NCBI RefSeq assembly: GCF_015477765.1
Contig: NZ_JADLQQ010000015.1
Coordinates: 124,001 to 188,000, forward strand
Direction of reading: 5' to 3'
Length of the DNA: 64,000 nt
Source: Nocardia transvalensis
Lineage (GTDB): Bacteria; Actinomycetota; Actinomycetes; Mycobacteriales; Mycobacteriaceae
Shown here: piece after piece, positions 51,720 through 59,380 of the stretch
Numbering within the stretch: position 1 is the first letter of the stretch
How the letters are laid out: the number at the start of each line of letters is the position of its first letter
The notes under the pieces: model-generated
Told to the model about the DNA's origin: nothing
Database searches by the model: none
What the model saw: the letters and a program-made list of their open reading frames with translations, nothing else
Translations under genes and position numbers: made by a program

Positions 51720-51747
51720 AAGAACCCGTGTTCCGGCGGGGTTCTTT
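51720..51747. terminator. bidirectional rho-independent terminator
   Basis: AAGAACCC and GGGTTCTT flank a GC loop, with T-run TTCTTT on the plus strand and AAGAA symmetry on the minus strand. It lies between two convergent operons. Confidence 0.7.
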
Positions 51748-51761
51748 CGCGAGATAAGGCG

Positions 51762-51977
51762 CTACTTCTCGGGTACCTCCGGAAGCTCCATGCCGAAGAT
51801 CTCGTACAGCTCCACGAATCCGTCCACGTAAGTACGTTCCATGAAGCCGTCCCGGCTGGGCTCGGAGTCTCGCGCGTACTCCAGGAACTCAAGGAAGCCG
51901 CGTTCGAGGATGTACCGGAGGAAAACGAGTTGCCCCTCTGTGAGGGTGAAGCTGTGGGTGGGTTCGGTGCTGCTCAC
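51762..51977 (-). CDS. small acidic protein
   Basis: A 71-residue protein whose GTG start overlaps the upstream stop (GTGA). Two helices (LTEGQLVFLRYILERGFLEF, YVDGFVELYEIFGMELP). Unknown family. It forms a two-gene unit with the Cys-rich protein at 51974. Confidence 0.55.
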   Translation of the reverse strand: MSSTEPTHSFTLTEGQLVFLRYILERGFLEFLEYARDSEPSRDGFMERTYVDGFVELYEIFGMELPEVPEK

Positions 51978-52192
51978 TGCTGGACTCCGAAGACCTCGCC
52001 CAACTCTCCACGTACCACCCAGTTCTCACACTCGCACTCGTGCGCTGGGGCACCCTCCCCGATGTCGCACGCGCAGACCGGCATGAAGGGCGCGCGGGCC
52101 TCGGGATAAATACCCTTCATTCCGCACCGGTCGCATTCGCCTAGCTGCCACTCGTCGTTGCCGTCGTCGTCCCAGTAGTCGTCGTTACTCAC
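51974..52192 (-). CDS. small Cys-rich, putative zinc-binding protein
   Basis: A 72-residue protein from GTG 52192. An acidic start (NDDYWDDDGNDEWQLGECDR) is followed by CDRCGMKG and CACDIGEGAPAHECECENWV, several Cys pairs that could bind Zn. A short frame in the region before it could act in coupling. Unknown function. Confidence 0.55.
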   Translation of the reverse strand: MSNDDYWDDDGNDEWQLGECDRCGMKGIYPEARAPFMPVCACDIGEGAPAHECECENWVVRGELGEVFGVQQ

Positions 52193-52449
52193 CGCTGCGC
52201 ACCGCCATTCGCGTCGCTTGCAGCGACGGTCTTGTCGCTGTCCATGATGAGAGTGGCACAGTGCCCCGACGCCCAAGCGTGAAGACAGCAACCGGCTGGC
52301 TGTTGTGACTCTGTCGGCAAGGTGCCACCGGCGAATCCGGCCGCGCCCATAGAGTTCGTTTCGGGTGGGTGATGAGTTGCGCTGCCTGCCCGGTGTTGTG
52401 TTTACGGTGCTTGCGATCACGGCATCCACTCATGGAGGGATTCCCCCAT
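52193..52449. promoter_or_regulatory. divergent promoter region of the MarR-type gene
   Basis: A 257-nt gap between divergent genes. No strong palindrome was recognised by eye, but this is the natural place for the MarR operator. Confidence 0.35.
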
Positions 52450-52983
52450 ATGAGCACCGACATGAAGTCACCGACCCTGTTGTCCGACTCGTCGAAGGCC
52501 GCCGATGTGCGGTGGTGGGACACCTTGCTGGCAGTGCATGCGCTTGCCGAGCACCGAGCTGGTGAGGTGTTGCGTCGGCACGGCCTGGGGGTGTCGGAGT
52601 ATCGCGCACTGGAGTTCCTTGCCGCCGCGCCCCACGGTCGACTGCGTATGCAGGACCTGGCCGAAGATCTTGGGCTGAACCAGAGTTCGGTGTCGCGGCT
52701 CGTCGGCAGGCTGCATCGGGCGGGGTTCGGCGACACCGACCTCTGCCCTGAGGACGGGCGCGGGGTGGTGGCGGTGATTACCGCCGCCGGGCGAGCTCGC
52801 TTCGAGCAGGCGCGGCCGTCGTATCAACGCGTGCTGACCGAGGCATTGGACCAGGCCGGAGACATGATCCACGGGGGTGGAAAGCTCATCGCCGCGATAC
52901 GGGCGGTGTTCGCGCCTGATCACGGGTGGTTGTCGGTATCGGGGTCGAGTCGGACCGCGGCCAGTACCGACCAGAGTTGTTGA
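52450..52983 (+). CDS. MarR-family transcriptional regulator
   Basis: A 177-residue protein from ATG 52450, with GGAGGG 10 nt upstream. The winged helix is clear: VSEYRALEFLAAAPHGRLRM, QDLAEDLGLNQSSVSRLVGR and the wing DLCPEDGRGVVAVITAAG. These bind inverted-repeat operators as dimers and respond to small molecules. The 3' end overlaps the convergent gene by 64 nt. Target unknown; the divergent promoter region 52193-52449 is a candidate. Confidence 0.85.
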   Translation: MSTDMKSPTLLSDSSKAADVRWWDTLLAVHALAEHRAGEVLRRHGLGVSEYRALEFLAAAPHGRLRMQDLAEDLGLNQSSVSRLVGRLHRAGFGDTDLCPEDGRGVVAVITAAGRARFEQARPSYQRVLTEALDQAGDMIHGGGKLIAAIRAVFAPDHGWLSVSGSSRTAASTDQSC

Positions 52984-53459
52984 TCGGCGGGGGAGCCGGG
53001 CCCGGTTTGTCGGCGATGCTCGGCGATCGCCTCGACGAGTTTGGCGATCACGCTGCGGGCGCGTGGGTTGAACACCGCGGCGCGGGCGCCGGCCCAACCC
53101 AGCGGATCGGTGTCGGCGCGGTCGAGCCGGTCGAGGGCTTTGAGGCATCGGTCGCGGAATCGATTGGCGCGCTTGGCTTGCTGCTCATCGAGATTGCCGG
53201 AGACGAGGGCCTCCTCGGTCCGGTCGATGAAGTCGTCGAGGATGTCGGCGGTACGCTCGGCCAAGGTTTCGTCGAAGCTCAGCAGGTTCCAGAACTGGCG
53301 CCACCGGCCGACGTAGGCGGCGGCGGTGTCGGCCGGTTCGAGATGATCACGCAGGATCGCGGCGAACGTGTCGTCGTCGAGGCTCTGCACCGCCTCGACA
53401 TTGATTGTCCTCGGCAGGTCGGCACGGGTTTTGGACCGTTTCCACGGCTGCTCCAGCAT
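52920..53459 (-). CDS. hypothetical helical protein
   Basis: A 179-residue protein from ATG 53459, 7 nt after GAGGAA; the longer frame to 53600 lacks a ribosome site. Almost all-helical: SLDDDTFAAILRDHLEPADT, AERTADILDDFIDRTEEALV, RFRDRCLKALDRLDRA. No known motif. It converges with the MarR-type gene. Confidence 0.6.
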   Translation of the reverse strand: MLEQPWKRSKTRADLPRTINVEAVQSLDDDTFAAILRDHLEPADTAAAYVGRWRQFWNLLSFDETLAERTADILDDFIDRTEEALVSGNLDEQQAKRANRFRDRCLKALDRLDRADTDPLGWAGARAAVFNPRARSVIAKLVEAIAEHRRQTGPGSPADQQLWSVLAAVRLDPDTDNHP

Positions 53460-53641
53460 CGTTTGTTCCTCGCGTGTCGACTCGGGCACCGGACGGCGCC
53501 GCCCGAGCAGGCGACGCCGTGGCTTTCCTTGTACCACGGGCGAGGTGATGAGTTTCGTACCAGGGCAGCTCGGCCAGCCGACATGTGAGGCGGTCGGCAT
53601 CTAGGTCTGGCGGGGATGCTCGCTGGCGCGAGTCGGTCCGG

Positions 53642-53962
53642 TCAGCGAGGGGTGCGCTGACGGCGAGTCCACCTACGGATGGCTTTGCCGAGATCTTGGC
53701 CGTCGGTGCCTTTCAGCTCGGGGGGCAGCTGCGGGGTGATCGGCAGGCCGAACTCTCGCAGGTCGGCAACTGACATCCCGTAGTGGCGGGCGCACGCTTC
53801 TTCGGTGTCCCGCTGGCATACCCACTCGCTGCACCGTGGGCACAGACGTTCGCCGCGATTGGCGGTCAGCCCGGAGAACTGGCGACCCTTGTATTCATAG
53901 GGGATGCCCGGAGCGTCGCAATGGTCGCAGCGTTTGTCGTCACCGGGTGTTTCGATGCTCAT
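53642..53962 (-). CDS. zinc-ribbon protein
   Basis: A 106-residue protein from ATG 53962, overlapping the previous gene by 23 nt. CDHCDAPGIPYEYKG and LCPRCSEWVCQ are two Cys pairs in a ribbon arrangement. A C-terminal basic end (RRWTRRQRTPR) could bind nucleic acid. Last gene of a three-gene operon. Confidence 0.6.
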   Translation of the reverse strand: MSIETPGDDKRCDHCDAPGIPYEYKGRQFSGLTANRGERLCPRCSEWVCQRDTEEACARHYGMSVADLREFGLPITPQLPPELKGTDGQDLGKAIRRWTRRQRTPR

Positions 53963-54764
53963 GACATGCTCCGGGGAGGGTTGCGGGCGGGGCGGGCTGT
54001 TCGCCCCAGGGATTGATCTGCCGGGACAGCGGGGTGAAGTCTCGGGTGTAGGCGTGGGCGCGCAGAAGCTCGGCGATGCTGCAGGTCAGTGTGTGGGGAG
54101 GGTCCTGCGCATCACCGGTACCCGCCACGTGGATGTCGGTGTGACGTTCGGTGGCGGCGGGCCAGTCGATGCGGGACTCGGTGCGCGGGACCCGGAGATC
54201 GTCGGCGTGGTAGGTCGAGTCGATCTCGTCGGCCACGATCGCCCAGGCCTGGTCGCTGAGCCGTCGGTCGCAGGCGATGCCGTCGGTCCAGGGATGGAAC
54301 GGGTTCGACGGGATCTGGGCGGCGAAGGATCGCACCGCGGTCGGTGGGGGGCCGTCCTGCCACGCGAGCCGCAGTGCGCGGGCGGACCGGTCCGGGATCA
54401 GGGTGAACGGCGTGTCCGGCCAACGGGTGGCGAGCATGACCCGTAGCAGCGGTTCGGCGGTGTTCGCCGGGTCGCCGCCGCGGGTGGGTTCGACGTCGTA
54501 ATAGTCGATGTCGTGGCATCCGCCCGGGTCGGGGTCGCCGTAGGCGATGGCGATGCCGTTCCAGTGCCAGATGATCCGGCCGTTGTCGTCGTGCCCCTCT
54601 CGTGCCAGCTCCAACAATTGAGCCGCGATCTTCTCGGCGGTCGCGGCTACCCGGATCCGGGTGGCTCGCAGGGTGCGGGCAGCCGCGGACTCGGTGCAGT
54701 AGTAGAGGTCGAACCGCGGGCTGGGGGGCTTCTCGGTGGCCATCGGGACTCGGCCGCCGGTCAT
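53940..54764 (-). CDS. hypothetical protein, second gene of a three-gene operon
   Basis: A 274-residue protein; ATG 54764 overlaps the upstream stop (ATGA), preferred over an internal ATG 54743. Alpha/beta mix: RFDLYYCTESAAARTLRATR, GRIIWHWNGIAIAYGDPDPG, WAIVADEIDSTYHADDLRVP. No known motif. Its operon is led by a gene with the conserved hairpin. Confidence 0.6.
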   Translation of the reverse strand: MTGGRVPMATEKPPSPRFDLYYCTESAAARTLRATRIRVAATAEKIAAQLLELAREGHDDNGRIIWHWNGIAIAYGDPDPGGCHDIDYYDVEPTRGGDPANTAEPLLRVMLATRWPDTPFTLIPDRSARALRLAWQDGPPPTAVRSFAAQIPSNPFHPWTDGIACDRRLSDQAWAIVADEIDSTYHADDLRVPRTESRIDWPAATERHTDIHVAGTGDAQDPPHTLTCSIAELLRAHAYTRDFTPLSRQINPWGEQPAPPATLPGACHEHRNTR

Positions 54765-55057
54765 GCGCTGAGTTCGGCTGGGCCGTGCTGTCGATCGAGA
54801 ACGTCGACCCGGGCCAGGCTCTGAAGGAATTCCCCGAGGTAGCCCTTCTGGTAGTCGACCATCTCGCGGGCAGCGTCGGTGTGGCCCTCGTCGAGCAGAG
54901 CGGAGATGAAGTCGGCGGAGTCGACAACAACGTCGAGGCAGAAGGCGGCGCGGCGGATGAGGTAGTCCGCGCTGATCGGATCGGGGACAGGGCCGAGGGT
55001 TTCGGAACGATCTACCTCGGCGGTGATGTGCGCGGGCACGGCGGGCCATTTGCCCAT
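54761..55057 (-). CDS. small helical protein, first gene of a three-gene operon
   Basis: A 98-residue protein from ATG 55057. Helical and acidic: LIRRAAFCLDVVVDSADFIS, MVDYQKGYLGEFLQSLARVD. Unknown family. Promoter and CYRACCA hairpin lie directly upstream. Confidence 0.6.
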   Translation of the reverse strand: MGKWPAVPAHITAEVDRSETLGPVPDPISADYLIRRAAFCLDVVVDSADFISALLDEGHTDAAREMVDYQKGYLGEFLQSLARVDVLDRQHGPAELSA

Positions 55058-55080
55058 GGCGTGGCTCCTGACGGTGTGTG

Positions 55081-55101
55081 GACGGGATGGTCGGTCCCGT
55101 C
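55081..55101 (-). promoter_or_regulatory. CYRACCA-loop leader hairpin, copy D
   Basis: On the minus strand GACGGGA-CCGACCA-TCCCGTC, a perfect 7-bp stem, the longest Watson-Crick copy. It ends 23 nt before ATG 55057. Confidence 0.75.
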
Positions 55102-55121
55102 GAACGGATATGACACAACCA

Positions 55122-55140
55122 ATGTTAATGCGTGTTGCAC
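55122..55140 (-). promoter_or_regulatory. promoter GTGC-AACAC-GCAT with TAACAT
   Basis: The minus strand has the GTGC-N5-GCAY element followed by TAACAT, 20 nt before hairpin copy D. Confidence 0.55.
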
Positions 55141-55144
55141 TTAG

Positions 55145-55970
55145 GTTCAATCGGCGATCCGCGGCTTGAGCGCCTGCCCTGGAGGACATGCAGGGCCACC
55201 ATGGATGCGATCTGCGATGCCACGCTGGTCGGGCGGGTTTCGCGCCGGTCTGCCGCAGTCGGCATGTATTCCTCGCCGCCGCGCGGGCGACGAGTTCGGC
55301 CATGCGCCGCTCGTAACGGCACAGGCCTCGCCAGACGCGGCCCAGGCCCGGCTACAACGAGCAATGCCGGCAGTTGACCGAGGCTCGTGCCGCATTCGAC
55401 TGGCTCGCAGATGGCAGCGTGGCGATTTAACAACAGGCATTGCGTGACTTCGCCCAAGCGATGCGCAACTTCTTCGCTGGCACCCATCAGCGACCGTCGT
55501 GGCGCAAAGCTGGTGTACACGAAGGTTTCCGGCAGGTCACGGTGCGACAGCACCACGTGGCAGCGGGGATGCCGTGCGCTGCGCGCCATCGATGCTCGGC
55601 CGGTCCAATGCTGTCCAACGTTGGACGAGTTTTGTCCAACAGGGTGTCCAACGCCCAGCTGGGAAAATTCGCTGTCCAACGCCGTTGCCGGACGCCGCGG
55701 CGGCCTCCTACGCTCGGGTGCGTTACCTCCGGTTTGGCATGCAGAGAGGAACGGACGGAGCACCAGCCCGTTGGCAGCGGGCGACCCGTCATTCATGATG
55801 TGCGCCCGGGGCGGGTCGTTCGGAGGCCGGCCCGGGCGCACATTCGAAACATCAGCATCGGCGTGTATGCCGCCGCGGGCAGTTCGGCGGCGGTGATATC
55901 GGTATGCCGCCAACAGGGTTTCGCGGGGCGCGGCGCCGCTCGGCAGCATCCGGGCCGTCCGAAGAGATGC
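55145..55970. other. gene-poor region with TGTCCAAC repeats
   Basis: About 826 nt without an intact gene. A broken protein-like stretch is seen at about 55300-55435 (plus strand CRQLTEARAAFDWLADGSVA before a stop, and minus strand RYERRMAELVARAAARNT). The repeat block at 55612-55680 is listed separately. Confidence 0.45.
55612..55680. repeat. TGTCCAAC box cluster
   Basis: TGTCCAAC at 55612, 55645 and 55673 and TTGTCCAAC at 55632, with GTCCAACGTTGGAC forming a 14-bp palindrome at 55613-55626. A GGTCCAATG variant lies at 55602. The same box occurs at 58360 and 44225-44250. It could be an iteron array or a multi-site operator. Confidence 0.6.
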
Positions 55971-55972
55971 GG

Positions 55973-57106
55973 CTAGACGCCTGCCCCGGCATCAGCGGTA
56001 GCACCCGGATCCGTGTGAGGGGTGCCCGGAGGGACGAGCGGGTCCTCGGCAGGGTCGGAGTGCAGCGCCACCGACCCGCTCTGCCCGGATTGGGCCGCAG
56101 CGCGCAGACCTGCATTCCGGATTTCCGAAGGGGGCGCGGCCGTGTCGGCGCAAAGATCGGTGTCGAGGGCTTCTGTGAGGTGGTACAGACCGTCGAGGAA
56201 CACTGCTTCCTCGTTGTAATGGTCGCGGAGCTCGCGGTACAGGCCCGGCGCGAGGGCGTTGATGCGGGCGATGACTTCGCGCTGGGCGGTGACCGTGCAG
56301 CGGGCGCGCAGCAGCGCCGGCAGGAGGGCAGGATCGCGGGCGACGAGCAGATCGAGCGCGGCCGCGGCGAGCGCGGCACCGCCCGCGGCCACCGACGACG
56401 CGGCAGGCGGATACGCGAAAAAGTACTTTGTCGGTACCTGGACCGTCCGTCCGCTGCGGGCGCCGGTGGCGATGTCGGTGTCAGCGGCACGGCGGGCCAG
56501 TCCGCGGGGCAACCCGAGCACGTCGCTGACGTATCGACCGGAGAGGTATTCGGCGAACCCCTCTTCCCAGAATCGGCCGAGTACGGCACCGGAGGGGGGT
56601 TGGACGATATGGCCGAGGCGTATGGGATCCACTATGGTGCCGATCCCATCCAGCACGACAGCGCGCATCATCTGGTGGCGCGCCGAGCCGTGTCCCAGCT
56701 CGTGCACGGCAACGGATTCGGTGTACTCGGGTCCGTTGTGGTCCTCGAGGTCCCGGTTACGGAAGACGAACGCCGTATCCAGGTGGGCGAGATAGGCTCC
56801 GGATACCTCCGGCGACACCTCGAACCCCAGGGTGTCGTGTACGAGCTGCGTGAGCTCCTCGGCCCTGGTGTGGTCGATGATGAGCAGAGACACGCGATGC
56901 AGGCCGAGGTCGTCGAAGTAGGTGGCGATCCGGTCCAGGTCCAGGCCGTCGGTCTCGGACGCGAAGCGGTCGAAGATCTGGTCCCGGGCCGCGGCAAAGA
57001 CTGCCGGGATGTGTCCCGGGTCGAGGATGCCGCCCGGCAGCGGAGCGAGTCGTTCGCCGGTCCGCCGGAAATAGTGGATCGAGGGTCTTGTGTGAGGGTG
57101 TGTCAT
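55973..57106 (-). CDS. zinc metallopeptidase with HELGH motif
   Basis: A 377-residue soluble protein from ATG 57106, about 9 nt after GGAG. SVAVHELGHGSARHQMMRAV carries the HExxH zinc site, and FWEEGFAEYLSGRYVSD gives the downstream Glu ligand of gluzincins. There is no signal peptide, so it is likely intracellular. It follows the methylase-like gene on the same strand after 99 nt. The substrate is unknown. An ImmA-like regulatory protease is an alternative role. Confidence 0.7.
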   Translation of the reverse strand: MTHPHTRPSIHYFRRTGERLAPLPGGILDPGHIPAVFAAARDQIFDRFASETDGLDLDRIATYFDDLGLHRVSLLIIDHTRAEELTQLVHDTLGFEVSPEVSGAYLAHLDTAFVFRNRDLEDHNGPEYTESVAVHELGHGSARHQMMRAVVLDGIGTIVDPIRLGHIVQPPSGAVLGRFWEEGFAEYLSGRYVSDVLGLPRGLARRAADTDIATGARSGRTVQVPTKYFFAYPPAASSVAAGGAALAAAALDLLVARDPALLPALLRARCTVTAQREVIARINALAPGLYRELRDHYNEEAVFLDGLYHLTEALDTDLCADTAAPPSEIRNAGLRAAAQSGQSGSVALHSDPAEDPLVPPGTPHTDPGATADAGAGV

Positions 57107-57205
57107 CGCTCGTGCTCCAGACGGCTCCGATGCCCTGATGCCAGAGCGGGACGGGTGATCGTGCGTTTGCCGACGCCGGGGAACTTTCGGCTCCGGTCCC
57201 ACACG

Positions 57206-58168
57206 TCATCGATCCCTGTCCGGAAGTCCACCCTTGTCACCGCCACTGTTGCGGCGGCGCAAGGCCGGTCCAGGTATGCGGCGACTTCTATGACAGCAGC
57301 CGAGGAGGCGCATAGCGTCGCGGGTGGCCGCGATGCACCGGGCCCTGGTGAACTGGTCGGCATAGTGGGCGAGAACGGCGTGGCGATGTTCGGCTTCGCG
57401 TTCGGGAGCGGTGGGATCGGCCAAGCTGTCGGCACAGTAGATCAGCACGTCCGGGCCGAGCCCCCAGACGAACGCGTTCACCGCGCAGGCGGCGGCCGCG
57501 AGTGGGTTGATGTCCCCGAGAACCCAGCGATAGTCGGCAGGGTTGCCGCCGGCGGCGCGGATTGCTTGCGCTGCGCCGCGGATGAGATCGCCGGTGCCCA
57601 CTGCGCAGTCGAGGACGCTCGTACCGGGCTCGCGCAAGCCGCCTTCGGACTGGAAGACCATGCGGGCGGCGAGCTCGGCGATGTCCGGGGGAGTGTGGTA
57701 CTCACCTATGCCTTTTCGCGCTCCAGGGGCGCGCAATGCGGTCAGGACCTCGCCGAGCAGGTCTGCGTCGGAGCGGTGGGCCGGGTCCATGTCTCCGGTG
57801 AGTTCGTGGATGCCGGTGTCGAGTGCGGCGGTCATCACCGACCGAACCGCGGCGATGGTTTGGGAATCGGGGTTCTCGCGGATCCAGTCGTGCACGGGTG
57901 CGGCGACGGTGACGAGATAGGGGTTGCCCATGACCCAGACGAGGTCCCAGAGCCGCTCGAGTTCGCGCAGCAGTTCCGGCTCGCCGGTGGCTCGCAGGGT
58001 GGCTGCCATGGCCTGAGCTTTAGCGTGGTCGAGGGGCTGGATGAGCGCCAGGGCGGCGACGGCACCGAGGGGGATGTCAATGCGCTCGGCGCATGGCGTC
58101 GCGGAATACCACGCCGCCGAGACGGCTTCGGCGATTCGCCGGGCGATGAGGGCCTTCGAACTGGACAT
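57206..58168 (-). CDS. N6-DNA-methylase-like protein lacking the NPPY motif
   Basis: A 320-residue protein from ATG 58168; the longer frame to 58225 would include the hairpin. The C-terminal half has KGIGEYHTPPDIAELAARMV and TSVLDCAVGTGDLIRGAAQA, the entry and SAM-binding motif I of HsdM-type N6 methylases, then YRWVLGDINPLAAAACAVNA. The catalytic (N/D)PPY/F does not appear before the chain ends. It may bind SAM without methylating, or be truncated. Confidence 0.65.
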   Translation of the reverse strand: MSSSKALIARRIAEAVSAAWYSATPCAERIDIPLGAVAALALIQPLDHAKAQAMAATLRATGEPELLRELERLWDLVWVMGNPYLVTVAAPVHDWIRENPDSQTIAAVRSVMTAALDTGIHELTGDMDPAHRSDADLLGEVLTALRAPGARKGIGEYHTPPDIAELAARMVFQSEGGLREPGTSVLDCAVGTGDLIRGAAQAIRAAGGNPADYRWVLGDINPLAAAACAVNAFVWGLGPDVLIYCADSLADPTAPEREAEHRHAVLAHYADQFTRARCIAATRDAMRLLGCCHRSRRIPGPALRRRNSGGDKGGLPDRDR

Positions 58169-58190
58169 GGACACGCGCCTTTGCGGTGAG

Positions 58191-58211
58191 GGCGGGATGG
58201 TTGGTCTCGCC
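58191..58211 (-). promoter_or_regulatory. CYRACCA-loop leader hairpin, copy E
   Basis: The minus strand reads GGCGAGA-CCAACCA-TCCCGCC, with one A-C mismatch in a 7-bp stem. It ends 22 nt before ATG 58168. Confidence 0.65.
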
Positions 58212-58230
58212 GGAAGTGATGACATTCTCT

Positions 58231-58249
58231 ACCATAATGCGCTTTGCAC
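58231..58249 (-). promoter_or_regulatory. promoter GTGC-AAAGC-GCAT with TATGGT
   Basis: Minus-strand element of the same layout as at 45485, followed by TATGGT, 19 nt before hairpin copy E. Confidence 0.55.
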
Positions 58250-58349
58250 CTTGGGGCAATGATGTGTCCATACGCACCTTCGGGCTAGCTGCTCCGGCGG
58301 CTGGCGCACCACCGGCAACCTGCCTATTGCGCCATAGTTCCTCGCGCGT

Positions 58350-58369
58350 TATCGTAAAAGTTGTCCAAC
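58350..58369 (+). promoter_or_regulatory. promoter TATCGT with GTTGTCCAAC box
   Basis: A TANNNT box at 58350 is followed by GTTGTCCAAC at 58360, the same box as in the 55612 cluster. It lies between divergent genes and could be a repressor site over the transcription start. Confidence 0.5.
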
Positions 58370-58374
58370 TGATC

Positions 58375-58393
58375 GCGGGACTGACCACCCCGC
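58375..58393 (+). promoter_or_regulatory. CYRACCA-loop leader hairpin, copy F
   Basis: GCGGGA-CTGACCA-CCCCGC, with one A-C mismatch next to the loop. It ends 20 nt before ATG 58414. The 45 nt around it closely resemble the leader of the 44332 gene. Confidence 0.65.
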
Positions 58394-58413
58394 CCTATTC
58401 GAGGAGTGATCCC

Positions 58414-59262
58414 ATGGTGGTTTCACCGCCGCTCATCAAGGTGCCGAGGCGAGATAAGCACACCGTTGTACGCGTCGACCGGCCGCTGACCGATGAGGAA
58501 ATCCGCACGGTCGCCCCCTCGGTCTTCGCAACCGAGAAGTATCGCGACCGCAGCGACCGCTACACCTATCTGTCCACCGCCGACGTGCTGGCTGCGCTGC
58601 GCGAGGAAGGGTTCGAGCCCTACATGGCGGCCCAGGCGCGCACCCGCGACGCCGACCGGGTGGAATACACCCGGCACATGCTGCGATTCCGCCACATTGA
58701 CGTCCTCGGCAGCGACACCGAGGAACCGAACGAGATCGGCGTGCTCAACGCCCACGACGGCGGCGGCTCCTTCCGCACGGTGGCGGCCCGCTTCCGCAAG
58801 AGGTGCCGCAACGGCCTGGTGGTCGGCTCGATCATCGACGACATCCGGATCCCGCACCTCGGTGATGTCGCCAACCGGGTCGTGGATGCGGCCCAGACCA
58901 TCGTCTCCAACTTCGACCTCGTCGACGAGTCCCGCAACGCCATGGACGCGGTCGTGCTGAGCGAGGACGAGCGGATCGCCTTCGCTCAGGCTGCCCTCGG
59001 CCTGAAGTGGGACGACCCGGAGCATCCGGCGCCGATCGACGCCAAGTTGCTGCTACGGCCGCGCAACTACGAGGAGCGCCCCGCGACGCTGTGGAGCACC
59101 TACAACATCGTGCAGGCCAATCTCATCGGTGGCGGGCTGCTGACCCGCAACGTCACCCGCAACGGCCGCCACACTCGCACACGGCCGGTGCGCGGAATCG
59201 GTGAGGGCCTGAGGCTCAACCGCGATCTCTGGGACCTGGCCCAGGAACGCCTCACGAACTGA
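58414..59262 (+). CDS. DUF932 domain protein
   Basis: A 282-residue protein from ATG 58414, with GAGGAG upstream. Typical DUF932 order: YTYLSTADVLAALREEGFEP, HMLRFRHIDVLGSDTEEPNE, IGVLNAHDGGGSFRTVAARF and a late YNIVQANLIGGGLLTRNVTR. DUF932 proteins are found on phages, plasmids and defence islands; their biochemical role is not established. Divergent from the methylase-like gene. Confidence 0.8.
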   Translation: MVVSPPLIKVPRRDKHTVVRVDRPLTDEEIRTVAPSVFATEKYRDRSDRYTYLSTADVLAALREEGFEPYMAAQARTRDADRVEYTRHMLRFRHIDVLGSDTEEPNEIGVLNAHDGGGSFRTVAARFRKRCRNGLVVGSIIDDIRIPHLGDVANRVVDAAQTIVSNFDLVDESRNAMDAVVLSEDERIAFAQAALGLKWDDPEHPAPIDAKLLLRPRNYEERPATLWSTYNIVQANLIGGGLLTRNVTRNGRHTRTRPVRGIGEGLRLNRDLWDLAQERLTN

Positions 59263-59274
59263 AGGGCCCTGTCG

Positions 59275-59301
59275 CTCTCCTGGCCAGCCCGGGAGAGCCG
59301 G
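59275..59301 (+). terminator. hairpin after the DUF932 gene
   Basis: GCTCTCC and GGGAGAGC pair around a 10-11-nt loop, 13 nt after the stop. Confidence 0.5.
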
Positions 59302-59380
59302 CTCCCCCCCCCGATACCCAGCCGCCCCAGCGTGCGATTCCCGGCGATGTCATGTGCGGTCTCGAGATCGGAAATCTGTG

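Noticed and set aside
55125..55949. 274-residue minus-strand frame
   Set aside because: It runs through the TGTCCAAC repeats and has no ribosome site or motif; only small protein-like scraps are seen.
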